Source: Stenotrophomonas acidaminiphila (GTDB lineage: Bacteria; Pseudomonadota; Gammaproteobacteria; Xanthomonadales; Xanthomonadaceae). From it: DNA of 64,000 bases. Positions 49,362 through 57,034 of the stretch are shown here, in pieces. Under the pieces are notes generated by a model that was not told the origin of the DNA, made no database searches, and saw only the letters and a program-made list of their open reading frames with translations. The stretch's first letter is position 1. Each line of letters begins with the position of its first letter. The stretch spans positions 327,001 to 391,000 of the forward strand of contig CP019797.1 of the NCBI GenBank assembly GCA_002951995.1, given 5' to 3'. Made by a program: the position numbers and the translations under genes.

Positions 49362-50372
49362 ATGGCTGCACCCGCCTCCCCCGCACCGGCCGCAGCCAGC
49401 GCCCTGTCCGCTTTCCTGAAAGGTGTCGAACGCCGCGCGCTGGTCGTCGCCAGCCTGCAGGGCGGCGACGAGGCCGCCGCCGCCCAGGCCGTGGCGGCCG
49501 CCATGCGTGGCTTTGCCGGCCCCGCCGCGGACCTGCCCATGGCCGACTGGCCGGCGCGCTTCTGGGCGTTGCTGTGCGGCAGCCCGCAACTGCGGGCACC
49601 GTCCCAGGGCGGGCGCTGGCCGCCCGCGCTGCTGCACCTGCAGCGGCTGGCGCCCGACCCGCGGCTGGCACTCTTGCTGCGTGTGGGTGGTGGCCTGGAC
49701 GAAGACGCCGCGGCCGCCGTGCTGGGGCTCACGCCCGAGGCATACCGGCGCGCGCTGGCCGCTGCCTGCCCCCTGGATGCGCAGGGCCATCCGGATGCGC
49801 TGGCCTGGCGCGGGCTGGCCGAGCAGGTGCAGGCACGGGTCCGCGAGCTGCCGGCCGGGCAGGTACAACAGCTGGAACAACTGCGCGGGATGACGGCGGC
49901 CGCCGCCGCGCCGGCGCCGCGGCCGGCACCCGCGCCCCGGGTCGAGGCCGATGGACGCAGGGTGCGCGCGCCGCGCCGTACCCGGGCGCGCTGGAGCCGG
50001 CGGACCTGGCTGTTGCTGTGCCTGCCGTTGCTGCTGCTGGCGCTGGTCCTGGCCTGGGGGTGGACCCGCCATGGCCCGGCGTTGCCGGGTGCGGCGGCGC
50101 CGGCCGCCGAGGGCGCGGTGGCGGACAACGGTCCGGTGCAGGTGGAAGCGCTGCCGGACGACGGCGCCCCCGCCGGGCCGGCGGCCGCCGACAGCCATGC
50201 CGCCGACGATGCCGCGATGCTCGCCGATCCGGAGCTGGCGCTGGCGCGGGACGCCGACTTCCATGCCTGGTACGCCGCCGGCGGCCCGCTGCCGGTGGAC
50301 GAATCGCAGGCGCAGCCCGGCCGCGCCGAACCTGCCGGCGGTGCACTGGAGACGGTCGATGCCGAGGATTGA
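49362..50372 (+). CDS. Sigma-factor-like protein with one membrane segment
   Basis: A 336-residue protein with AAGGAG 8 bases before the ATG and a TATCAT element about 26 bases further upstream. The N-terminal half resembles a sigma-70-type helical protein, with a region-4-like helix-turn-helix at about residues 105-140 (DEDAAAAVLGLTPEAYRRAL). This is followed by a Pro/Arg-rich linker, a single membrane segment at about 216-234 (TWLLLCLPLLLLALVLAWGW) and an Ala/Asp-rich periplasmic tail. The sigma resemblance is weak, and the link to a membrane helix suggests a degenerate or regulatory relative. Its end overlaps the DUF3106 gene by 14 bases, so the two probably act together. Confidence 0.7.
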   Translation: MAAPASPAPAAASALSAFLKGVERRALVVASLQGGDEAAAAQAVAAAMRGFAGPAADLPMADWPARFWALLCGSPQLRAPSQGGRWPPALLHLQRLAPDPRLALLLRVGGGLDEDAAAAVLGLTPEAYRRALAAACPLDAQGHPDALAWRGLAEQVQARVRELPAGQVQQLEQLRGMTAAAAAPAPRPAPAPRVEADGRRVRAPRRTRARWSRRTWLLLCLPLLLLALVLAWGWTRHGPALPGAAAPAAEGAVADNGPVQVEALPDDGAPAGPAAADSHAADDAAMLADPELALARDADFHAWYAAGGPLPVDESQAQPGRAEPAGGALETVDAED

Positions 50373-50922
50373 GGGGCTGCTAGTGGTAGTGCTGGCGCTG
50401 TTGCCGGCCGCGTCGTCGTTGGCGGCGCCGGTGGTGCCTGTCCTGCCGGCGGGCAGTACCACGCCCGCGCCCGATCCGGCGGTGGGCTGGCAGGCACTGG
50501 CCCCGGCCCAGCAGCGCGAGCTGCGCGCACGATATGCGGCGTGGCGCGCGCTGCCCGAATCCGAGCGCCAGCGGGTGCGCCGGGCCGCGGCCGAGGTGGC
50601 GGCATTGCCCGCGTCCGAGCGCGCGGCCGTGCGCAACCGCTTCCTCGGCCTGGACCGCCTGCACCGCGATGGCTGGCGGCTGGGCCCGCAGCTGGGCGCG
50701 CACTACCCGAAGCTGCAGCCGTTGCTGGGCTACCTGCCCGGACACCAGCGCGAACCGATGCTGGCGCTGCTGCGCCAGCTTGACGCCACGCAGCTGGCGC
50801 AGCTGGGTGTGCTGGCGCTGCGCACGCCGCCGCAGGAGCGCGATGCGCTGCGCGAGCGCCTGCTGGCGCTGCCGGCGGCGCAGCGCGGCGACTGGCTGCG
50901 GCAGCGCACCGAATCGCGCTGA
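50359..50922 (+). CDS. DUF3106 exported protein
   Basis: A 187-residue protein with a signal peptide (MPRIEGLLVVVLALLPAASSLA) and the DUF3106 pattern of repeated WxxL-type segments: WQALAPAQQRELRARYAAWR, LPESERQRVRRAAAEVAALP and LRTPPQERDALRERLLALP, which read as a coiled or helical repeat. Genes of this family commonly follow a sigma-like gene, as here, and may serve as a periplasmic partner or anti-sigma element; that role is unproven. It overlaps the gene before it by 14 bases. Confidence 0.8.
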   Translation: MPRIEGLLVVVLALLPAASSLAAPVVPVLPAGSTTPAPDPAVGWQALAPAQQRELRARYAAWRALPESERQRVRRAAAEVAALPASERAAVRNRFLGLDRLHRDGWRLGPQLGAHYPKLQPLLGYLPGHQREPMLALLRQLDATQLAQLGVLALRTPPQERDALRERLLALPAAQRGDWLRQRTESR

Positions 50923-50992
50923 GACGCGCACGCCGGCCAGGGCGAAAGTGTCGCCAAGGTCGCGCCTTTCACCCGGCTTCATCCATAGCCAT

Positions 50993-50998
50993 TACAAT
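50993..50998 (+). promoter_or_regulatory. -10 element of the MATE exporter gene
   Basis: TACAAT overlaps an in-frame ATG at 50997, which therefore cannot be within the transcript that this element would give (start about 51005). This supports the later ATG at 51063 as the start of translation. Confidence 0.45.
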
Positions 50999-51062
50999 GC
51001 GTCCCCTCCGCGACCCGGCAACAGCGCGTCCCGCGCCGGCCGCAGTCCGCGCCATTTCCCGC

Positions 51063-52424
51063 ATGTCCACCACCGCCACGCCGCGCTTCCGCCAGGAAGT
51101 GCGCGCCACCGGGTTGCTCGCCCTGCCGCTGGTCCTGGGCCATGTTTCGACCGGCCTGATCGCCTTCGTCGACAACACCATCGCCGGCCACCACGGTACC
51201 GATACCTTCGCCGCGGTCAGCATCGGCACCGCATTGCTGTGGCTGCCGATGCTGGTGCCGATCGGCACCCTGATCTCGCTGACCGCCTCGGTGTCGCAGC
51301 TGCACGGCGCTGGCCGCGAGCGCGACATCGGCCCGCTGTTCCGCCAGGCGCTGTGGCTGGGCGTGGGCCTGAGCGCGCTGATGTTCGCTTTCCTCAGCGT
51401 GGTGCCGGCGTTCCTGCCCGCGTTCGGCATCGCCCCGGAGATCGTTCCCGGCGCCACCGGCTTCCTGCACGCGATCCGCTGGGGCGTGCCGGCGCTGACG
51501 CTCTATTTCTGCATGCGTTACCTGAGCGAGGGCATGCACTGGACGCTGCCGACCATGCTGCTCGGGTTCGGCGGGCTGCTGGTGCTGGGGCCGCTGGGCT
51601 ATGCGCTGTGCAATGGCCGCTTCGGCTTTCCCGAAATGGGTGCCGAAGGCCTGGGTATCGCCTCGTCGGTGACGATGTGGCTGCAGGCGCTGTGTTTCGC
51701 CGGCTACCTGTGGAAGACCCGGCGTTTCGCCCACCTGCGGCTGTTCGGCCATTTCGAGCCGCCGCGCTGGCGCGCGATCTGGGACCTGCTGCGTACCGGC
51801 CTGCCGATCGGCATCACCGTGCTCATGGAAGGCGGCCTGTTCATCATCACCGCGCTGCTGATCGGTCGTATCGGCGCGGTCGAGGCCAGCGCCCACCAGA
51901 TCGCCATCAACGTCGCCCAGCTGTGTTTCATGATCCCGATGGGCGTGGCCGAGGCCACCACCGTGCGCGTCGGCCATGCGGTGGGCAGCAACGATCCGCT
52001 GGGCGTGCGCCGCGCCACCTGGGCCGGCTACGCGATCGTGCTGGTCACGCAGCTGCTGTCGATCACCGTGCTGCTGCTGGGCCACGACGCGGTGGTACGC
52101 CTGTACACCGACGACCTGGCGGTGGCCGCGCTGGCCTCCACCCTGCTGCTGTACGCGGCGGCCTTCCAGTTCCCCGATGGCATCCAGGTGCTGTCGGCCG
52201 GCGCGCTGCGCGGGCTCAAGGACACGCGCGTGCCGATGTTCATCGCCATGTTTGCGTACTGGGGCCTGGGCATGCCGCTCGGCGCCGGCCTCGGCCTGGG
52301 CCTGGGCTGGGGACCGCAGGGCATGTGGATCGGCCTGATCATGGGCCTGACCGCCGCCGCGGTGCTGATGGGCTGGCGCCTGCGGATCAGCAGCCAGCGC
52401 CTGTTCCTCCAGCCGGCCCCCTGA
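51063..52424 (+). CDS. MATE-family multidrug/cation antiporter
   Basis: A 453-residue exporter with about 12 membrane segments in two homologous halves, of the NorM-like MATE family, which expels cationic drugs or toxins in exchange for Na+ or H+. Typical segments are LGHVSTGLIAFVDNTIAGHH in the first helix pair, LTASVSQLHGAGRERDIGPL, and in the second half ASAHQIAINVAQLCFMIPMG with TTVRVGHAVGSND. The start at 51063 is preferred over 50997 on promoter position and homology (TTATPRFRQEVRATGLLALP). It is a single gene; substrate unknown. Confidence 0.93.
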   Translation: MSTTATPRFRQEVRATGLLALPLVLGHVSTGLIAFVDNTIAGHHGTDTFAAVSIGTALLWLPMLVPIGTLISLTASVSQLHGAGRERDIGPLFRQALWLGVGLSALMFAFLSVVPAFLPAFGIAPEIVPGATGFLHAIRWGVPALTLYFCMRYLSEGMHWTLPTMLLGFGGLLVLGPLGYALCNGRFGFPEMGAEGLGIASSVTMWLQALCFAGYLWKTRRFAHLRLFGHFEPPRWRAIWDLLRTGLPIGITVLMEGGLFIITALLIGRIGAVEASAHQIAINVAQLCFMIPMGVAEATTVRVGHAVGSNDPLGVRRATWAGYAIVLVTQLLSITVLLLGHDAVVRLYTDDLAVAALASTLLLYAAAFQFPDGIQVLSAGALRGLKDTRVPMFIAMFAYWGLGMPLGAGLGLGLGWGPQGMWIGLIMGLTAAAVLMGWRLRISSQRLFLQPAP

Positions 52425-52493
52425 CTTGAAGCCCATGCCGGGTCCGCCGGTTATGGGTATCCTGCTTTGCAACAAGCCCCTTCCGGAGCGTCC

Positions 52494-54400
52494 ATGAATC
52501 CCCACCGCTGCCTCGCCGCAACCCCATCGCCCGCTTTTTCGTCGGGCTGTGGGACGTGATGAACTTCACCCGGCGGCTGATCCTCAACCTCGTGTTCTTC
52601 GGCCTGCTGTTCCTGGTGCTGATCGTGATGATGGTGGCGATGGGCAAGGGCGCATCGTCGGCCAAGATCCTGCAGGACCGCACCACCCTGGTGATCGCCC
52701 CGGAAGGCCGGCTGGTCGAGCAGTACAGCACCGATCCGGTGAGCCGCGCGCTGGCCAAGGCGGCGGGCGACAACAACGCCGAGGAGATCCAGCTGCGCGA
52801 TCTGATCCGCGCCATCGAGGCCGCGCGCGACGACAAGAAGATCGAACGCGTGGTGCTGGAGCTGGACAAGCTGCAGCCCTCCGGCTTCGCCTCGATGCGC
52901 GAAGTGGCCGCCGCGCTGCAGGAACTGCGCGCCTCCGGCAAGCAGCTGGTGGCCTTCAGCGAGAACATGAACCAGTCGCAGTACCTGTTGGCCGCGCAGG
53001 CCGACGAGGTCTACCTGGACCCGATGGGCAGCCTGCTGCTCGAGGGGCTGGGCCGCTACCGCCAGTACTTCCGCAGCGGCCTGCAGGACAAGCTGGGCGT
53101 GGACGTGCACCTGTTCAAGGTGGGTGAGTACAAGTCGGCCGCCGAGCCCTACGTGCTCGATGCCGCTTCGCCGCAGGCCAAGGAAGCCGACCTGTTCTGG
53201 ATGAACGACGTGTGGCAGCGCTACCTGGGCGACATCGCCAAGGCGCGCAAGCTCGACGCCGCGCAGCTGGCCGCCGGCATCGACACCCTGCCCGAGGGCA
53301 TCGCCGCGGCCGGTGGCGACCTGGCGCGCTTCGCCCTGCAGCAGAAGCTGGTGGACGGGCTCAAGACCCGCGAGGAAGTGGAAACGCTGCTCACCCAGCG
53401 TGGCGTGGCCGACAGCGACGCCGAGGGCGGCTTCCGCCAGATCGCGCTGGGCGACTACCTGACCCAGGTCGATGCGCGCCGCTCGCCGATCGATCACCGT
53501 CCGCAGGTGGCGGTGGTGGTGGCCGAGGGCGAGATCGCCGGCGGCGACCTGCCGGCCGGCCGCGTTGGCGGCGTCTCCACCTCGGCGCTGCTGCGCGCCG
53601 CGCGCGACGACGACGACGTCAAGGCGGTGGTGCTGCGCGTGGATTCCCCGGGCGGCGAAGTCTTCGCCTCCGAGCAGATCCGCCGCGAGGTCGAGGCGCT
53701 CAAGGCCGCCGGCAAGCCGGTGGTGGTGTCGATGGGCGACCTGGCCGCGTCCGGTGGCTACTGGATCAGCATGAACGCCGACCGCATCTACGCCGACGAA
53801 TCGACCATCACCGGTTCGATCGGCATCTTCGGCATGATTCCCAACTTCGCGCGCAGCCTGGACAAGATCGGCGTGCATACCGATGGCGTGGGTACCACCC
53901 GTTTCGCCGGCGCGTTCGACGTCACCCGGCCGATGGATCCGGCGGTGGGCCGCGTGGTGCAGTCGGTCATCGACAAGGGCTACGCCGACTTCACCGGCAA
54001 GGTGGCGCAGGCGCGCGACCGCGACGTGGATGCCATCGACGAGGTCGCGCGTGGCCGCGTGTGGAGTGGTGCGCAGGCCAAGGAACGCGGGCTGGTGGAC
54101 GCGTTCGGTGGCCTCAAGGCCGCGATCGCCGATGCCGCCGGGCGCGCCAAGCTCGGCGAGCCGGACAAGTACCGGGTGAACTACATCGAGAAGGCGGCCA
54201 CGCCGTTCGCGCAGTTCATGACCGGCTTCGCCGGCAGCCGCGCCGGCGCCTGGATGCTGTCCGATTCCAGCCTGGCGCGGTTGATGCTGGCGCGCACCCT
54301 GCCGGAAATGGACGCGCAGCTGCGCTTCGTCGAAGATGCGGTGAAGGACCGCAACGGCGCGCCGGTCAAGGCGCTGGCCTACTGCTTCTGCGGTCTGTAA
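52494..54400 (+). CDS. sppA: Signal peptide peptidase SppA (protease IV, 67K type); start frameshifted
   Basis: An about 635-residue membrane serine protease that degrades cleaved signal peptides. The long frame begins at the membrane anchor (MNFTRRLILNLVFFGLLFLV). The natural start is most likely the ATG at 52494, preceded by CCGGAGCG: reading with one more C in the CCCC run at 52500-52503 gives MNPPPLPRRNPIARFFVGLW, the usual cytoplasmic start, in frame with the rest. The two-domain layout is complete, with the catalytic Lys region FKVGEYKSAAEPYV in the first half and the nucleophile Ser in GDLAASGGYWISM in the second, and VLRVDSPGGEVFASE. A terminator follows. Confidence 0.92.
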
Positions 54401-54422
54401 GCGCCGCCACCGCATGACCTGG

Positions 54423-54451
54423 CAACGCCGCCCCCGGGCGGCGTTGTCGTT
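54423..54451 (+). terminator. Intrinsic terminator of sppA
   Basis: CAACGCCGCC / GGCGGCGTTG with a CCCG loop, followed by TCGTTTC, lies 22 bases past the sppA stop. Confidence 0.75.
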
Positions 54452-54474
54452 TCAGCCGTGTGGTGCGCGCGTGG

Positions 54475-54693
54475 CTACGGCGCGCGGCCGACCGGCCGTG
54501 CATGCATCCGTGCCCCGGCGGCCGCGACCGTATCGGCAACGGTGCCGCCGGCCGGCGTCCGCGCGGGCAGGCCAGCGCGGTGCGGCGCCGCGGCCTGGGG
54601 ATCGGGCCGGCGCTCGGTCTCCGGCGGCTGCGGCCTGCCGCAACCGGCCAGCAGGGCCAGGGCCATCGGCAGCAGGCAATGACGGATGTCCAT
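54475..54693 (-). CDS. Small predicted lipoprotein
   Basis: A 72-residue protein that starts with a type II signal sequence ([20 protein letters not shown]; lipobox LAGC, Cys at residue 17), followed by a short Pro/Ala/Arg-rich tail without recognisable domain. AGGAG lies 8 bases upstream of the ATG, which is the main reason for calling it real. It sits alone on the minus strand between sppA and the divergent dehydrogenase gene. Function unknown. Confidence 0.6.
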   Translation of the reverse strand: MDIRHCLLPMALALLAGCGRPQPPETERRPDPQAAAPHRAGLPARTPAGGTVADTVAAAGARMHARPVGRAP

Positions 54694-54771
54694 CGGCGTG
54701 CTCCTGTGCGGGCAGGCGTCCATCGTGACACACCGCCACGGCCGCAACCTGACCCGCGGCCGGCACGGCGG

Positions 54772-54777
54772 TATCCT
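54772..54777 (+). promoter_or_regulatory. -10 element of the dehydrogenase gene, probably leaderless
   Basis: TATCCT is followed after 6 bases by the ATG at 54784, and no ribosome binding site is visible, the same arrangement as at queF, ftsE and priA. Confidence 0.35.
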
Positions 54778-54783
54778 TCACCC

Positions 54784-55557
54784 ATGAACACGAACCGCTG
54801 GCGGCTGGACGGACAGACCGCACTGATCACCGGCGCCAGCGCCGGCATCGGCCTGGCCATCGCGCGCGAACTGCTCGGTTTCGGCGCCGACCTGTTGCTG
54901 GTGGCGCGCGATGCCGACGCGCTGGCGCAGGCGCGCGACGACCTGGCCGACGAATTCCCCGGCCGCGCCATCCACGGCCTGTCGGCCGACGTCGCCGACG
55001 ACGAGGACCGCCAGGCGATCCTCGACTGGGTCGAAGACCATGGCGGGCTGAACCTGCTGGTCAACAACGCCGGCGGCAACATCACCAAGCCGGCCAACGA
55101 CTACAGCGAGGACGAGTGGCGCGGGATTTTCGAGACCAACCTGTTCTCGGCGTTCGAGCTGTCGCGCTATGCCTACCCGCTGCTCACCCGCCACGCCGCG
55201 TCGGCCATCGTCAACGTCGGCAGCGTGTCCGGCATCACCCACGTGCGCAGTGGCGTGGTCTACGGCATGACCAAGGCGGCGCTGCAGCAGATGACCCGCA
55301 ACCTCGCCTGCGAATGGGCCGAGGACGGCATCCGGGTGAACTCGGTGGCGCCGTGGTATATCCGCACCCGGCGCACCTCCGGGCCGCTGTCCGACGCCGA
55401 TTACTACGACGAAGTGATCGCGCGCACGCCGATGCGCCGCATCGGCGAGCCGGAGGAAGTGGCCGCGGCGGTCGGCTTCCTGTGCCTGCCGGCGTCGAGC
55501 TATGTCACCGGCGAGTGCATCGCGGTCGACGGCGGCTTCCTGCGCTACGGGTTCTGA
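54784..55557 (+). CDS. Short-chain dehydrogenase/reductase (tropinone-reductase-like)
   Basis: A 257-residue NAD(P)-dependent oxidoreductase of the classical SDR family. The cofactor motif [11 protein letters not shown] (about residues 16-26), LVNNAGGN, catalytic Ser in [11 protein letters not shown], and YGMTKAAL (Tyr about 160, Lys about 164) are intact, as is the [16 protein letters not shown] stretch typical of tropinone-reductase-like proteins. An Arg after the first strand ([11 protein letters not shown]) hints at NADP preference. Substrate unknown; no pathway neighbours. Confidence 0.92.
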   Translation: MNTNRWRLDGQTALITGASAGIGLAIARELLGFGADLLLVARDADALAQARDDLADEFPGRAIHGLSADVADDEDRQAILDWVEDHGGLNLLVNNAGGNITKPANDYSEDEWRGIFETNLFSAFELSRYAYPLLTRHAASAIVNVGSVSGITHVRSGVVYGMTKAALQQMTRNLACEWAEDGIRVNSVAPWYIRTRRTSGPLSDADYYDEVIARTPMRRIGEPEEVAAAVGFLCLPASSYVTGECIAVDGGFLRYGF

Positions 55558-55572
55558 GCCGCGCCGGCGGCG

Positions 55573-56247
55573 TCAATGGCCGCCACAATCGCGGTCCAGC
55601 CGTGCCTCGATGCCGCGCTGTTCGCGGGTGAGGGCCTGGCGTTCGCTCTGCAGCGCGCTGTTGTAGCGGCGCACCAGTTCCCAGCGACGGTCGCGCAGGC
55701 GCGCGCACACTTCCTGTTGTGGCAGCGGGTGACAGACATCGCGGACCCAGGTGCCGCTGGCGATGACGGCGCCGCCGGGGTGGGGGTGGCCGTGGCCGGG
55801 CCGTCCGCCCGCGACCATGCCGCCACCGGAAGCCGGTGGCGCGGTGTCGATGCGCCCGGGCGGGTGGTAGCCGCCGACCCACAGCGGCACCCAGCGCGGC
55901 GTGCCGAGACCGTCTTCGCTGGTGTAGCGCCCGCCATCCGGCGCGATGCACTCGTACAGGGGCTGCGGCGGCTGCACGGTGACGATGCGCACTTCGCGCT
56001 CCGGTGGCGGTGGCGCGGGCGCAGTGGCGGGCGCCAGCGCCGGCCGCGGCGGTGGATCCTGGGGGCGCTGCATGTCCAGCACCTGCTGCCGATGCGTACC
56101 GGCACACGGGGCGTCCTGCAGCGTGACCGCGCCATTGGCAGCCACGCAGCGGTAAATGCGCACGCTGTCGGCCGGCGGTGGCTCGGCGGCCATCGCCATG
56201 GCGGGCAGCAGGCCCAGGAACCCGGGCAGGAGCAGGCGGACGCGCAT
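55573..56247 (-). CDS. DUF4124 exported protein
   Basis: A 224-residue protein with a signal peptide (MRVRLLLPGFLGLLPAMAMA) and a DUF4124-like first domain (VRIYRCVAANGAVTLQDAPC), then a Pro-rich linker and a second copy-like segment (PLYECIAPDGGRYTSEDGL) followed by a Cys-containing C-terminal part (VRDVCHPLPQQEVCARLRDR, LDRDCGG). A start 18 bases upstream is also possible. DUF4124 proteins are common in Xanthomonadaceae, and their role is unknown. It is convergent with the dehydrogenase gene and 96 bases downstream of tsaC. Confidence 0.8.
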   Translation of the reverse strand: MRVRLLLPGFLGLLPAMAMAAEPPPADSVRIYRCVAANGAVTLQDAPCAGTHRQQVLDMQRPQDPPPRPALAPATAPAPPPPEREVRIVTVQPPQPLYECIAPDGGRYTSEDGLGTPRWVPLWVGGYHPPGRIDTAPPASGGGMVAGGRPGHGHPHPGGAVIASGTWVRDVCHPLPQQEVCARLRDRRWELVRRYNSALQSERQALTREQRGIEARLDRDCGGH

Positions 56248-56343
56248 GCGGCCATGGTGCCGCATCTGGCGGACCGCGGGTAGGCGGGGTTTCCGGCCGT
56301 GGTGGTGGGCACCTGCCGCCCCCGGGACCCCGCGCCGGGTGGC

Positions 56344-56904
56344 TTACTCGCGCAGCACCTGGCCGGTGGCGGCGACGCGGATGCGGGTAGGCTGCGCCAG
56401 CCCGCCGGTGGCGCCATCAAGCAGCCCGTCGAGCTGCGCCAGCAGGGCCGGGTCGAGCTGGTCGCGGGCGCGTGCCGGCGGCTGCCCGGCGAGGTTGGCG
56501 CTGGTCGAGACCAGCGGGCCGCCCCAGGCCTGGCACAGGGCGCGTACCTGCGGATGCGCGCTGACCCGCACCGCGATGCCGGTGTGTTCGCCGGTGATCC
56601 AGCGTGGGGCGAGCGGCCCGGCCGGCACGATCCAGGTATGGGCCCCGGGCCAGCTGTCCAGCACCGCCTGGCGGCGGTCCTCGACCAGCGCGTCCAGCCG
56701 CACCCAGCCTTGCAGCTGCGTCACGTCGGCGGCGACCAGGATCATGCCCTTCTGGACCGGCCGCTGCTTGAGCGCCAGCAGTTTCATCACCGCCGTTTCG
56801 TTGGCCGGGTCGCAGCCCAGGCCCCAGACCGCTTCGGTCGGATAGGCGATGACGCTTCCGGCGCGCAGCGCCGGGACCACGTTCTGCAGATCGAATTCAA
56901 TCAT
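56344..56904 (-). CDS. tsaC: Threonylcarbamoyl-AMP synthase TsaC (YrdC)
   Basis: A 186-residue single-domain enzyme that makes threonylcarbamoyl-AMP for the t6A modification of ANN-decoding tRNAs. The family signature is present at the start (AGSVIAYPTEAVWGLGCDP) with the KQRPVQKGMILVAA loop, and the second signature VSTSANLAGQPPA near residue 130. It is 130 bases downstream of topA on the same strand, the gene order found in many gammaproteobacteria. Confidence 0.96.
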   Translation of the reverse strand: MIEFDLQNVVPALRAGSVIAYPTEAVWGLGCDPANETAVMKLLALKQRPVQKGMILVAADVTQLQGWVRLDALVEDRRQAVLDSWPGAHTWIVPAGPLAPRWITGEHTGIAVRVSAHPQVRALCQAWGGPLVSTSANLAGQPPARARDQLDPALLAQLDGLLDGATGGLAQPTRIRVAATGQVLRE

Positions 56905-57034
56905 CGGGGTACCGTTGGCTACCGCGGCGGTGGCCGCGGGAACGCAGGGAGGCCAGACGCACCAGACCGCCCGTGGGCGGCCTGGTACAGGTACGCGATT
57001 ATCCCCCTGCCGGGGCGGCAGGGCGAGACGGCGC

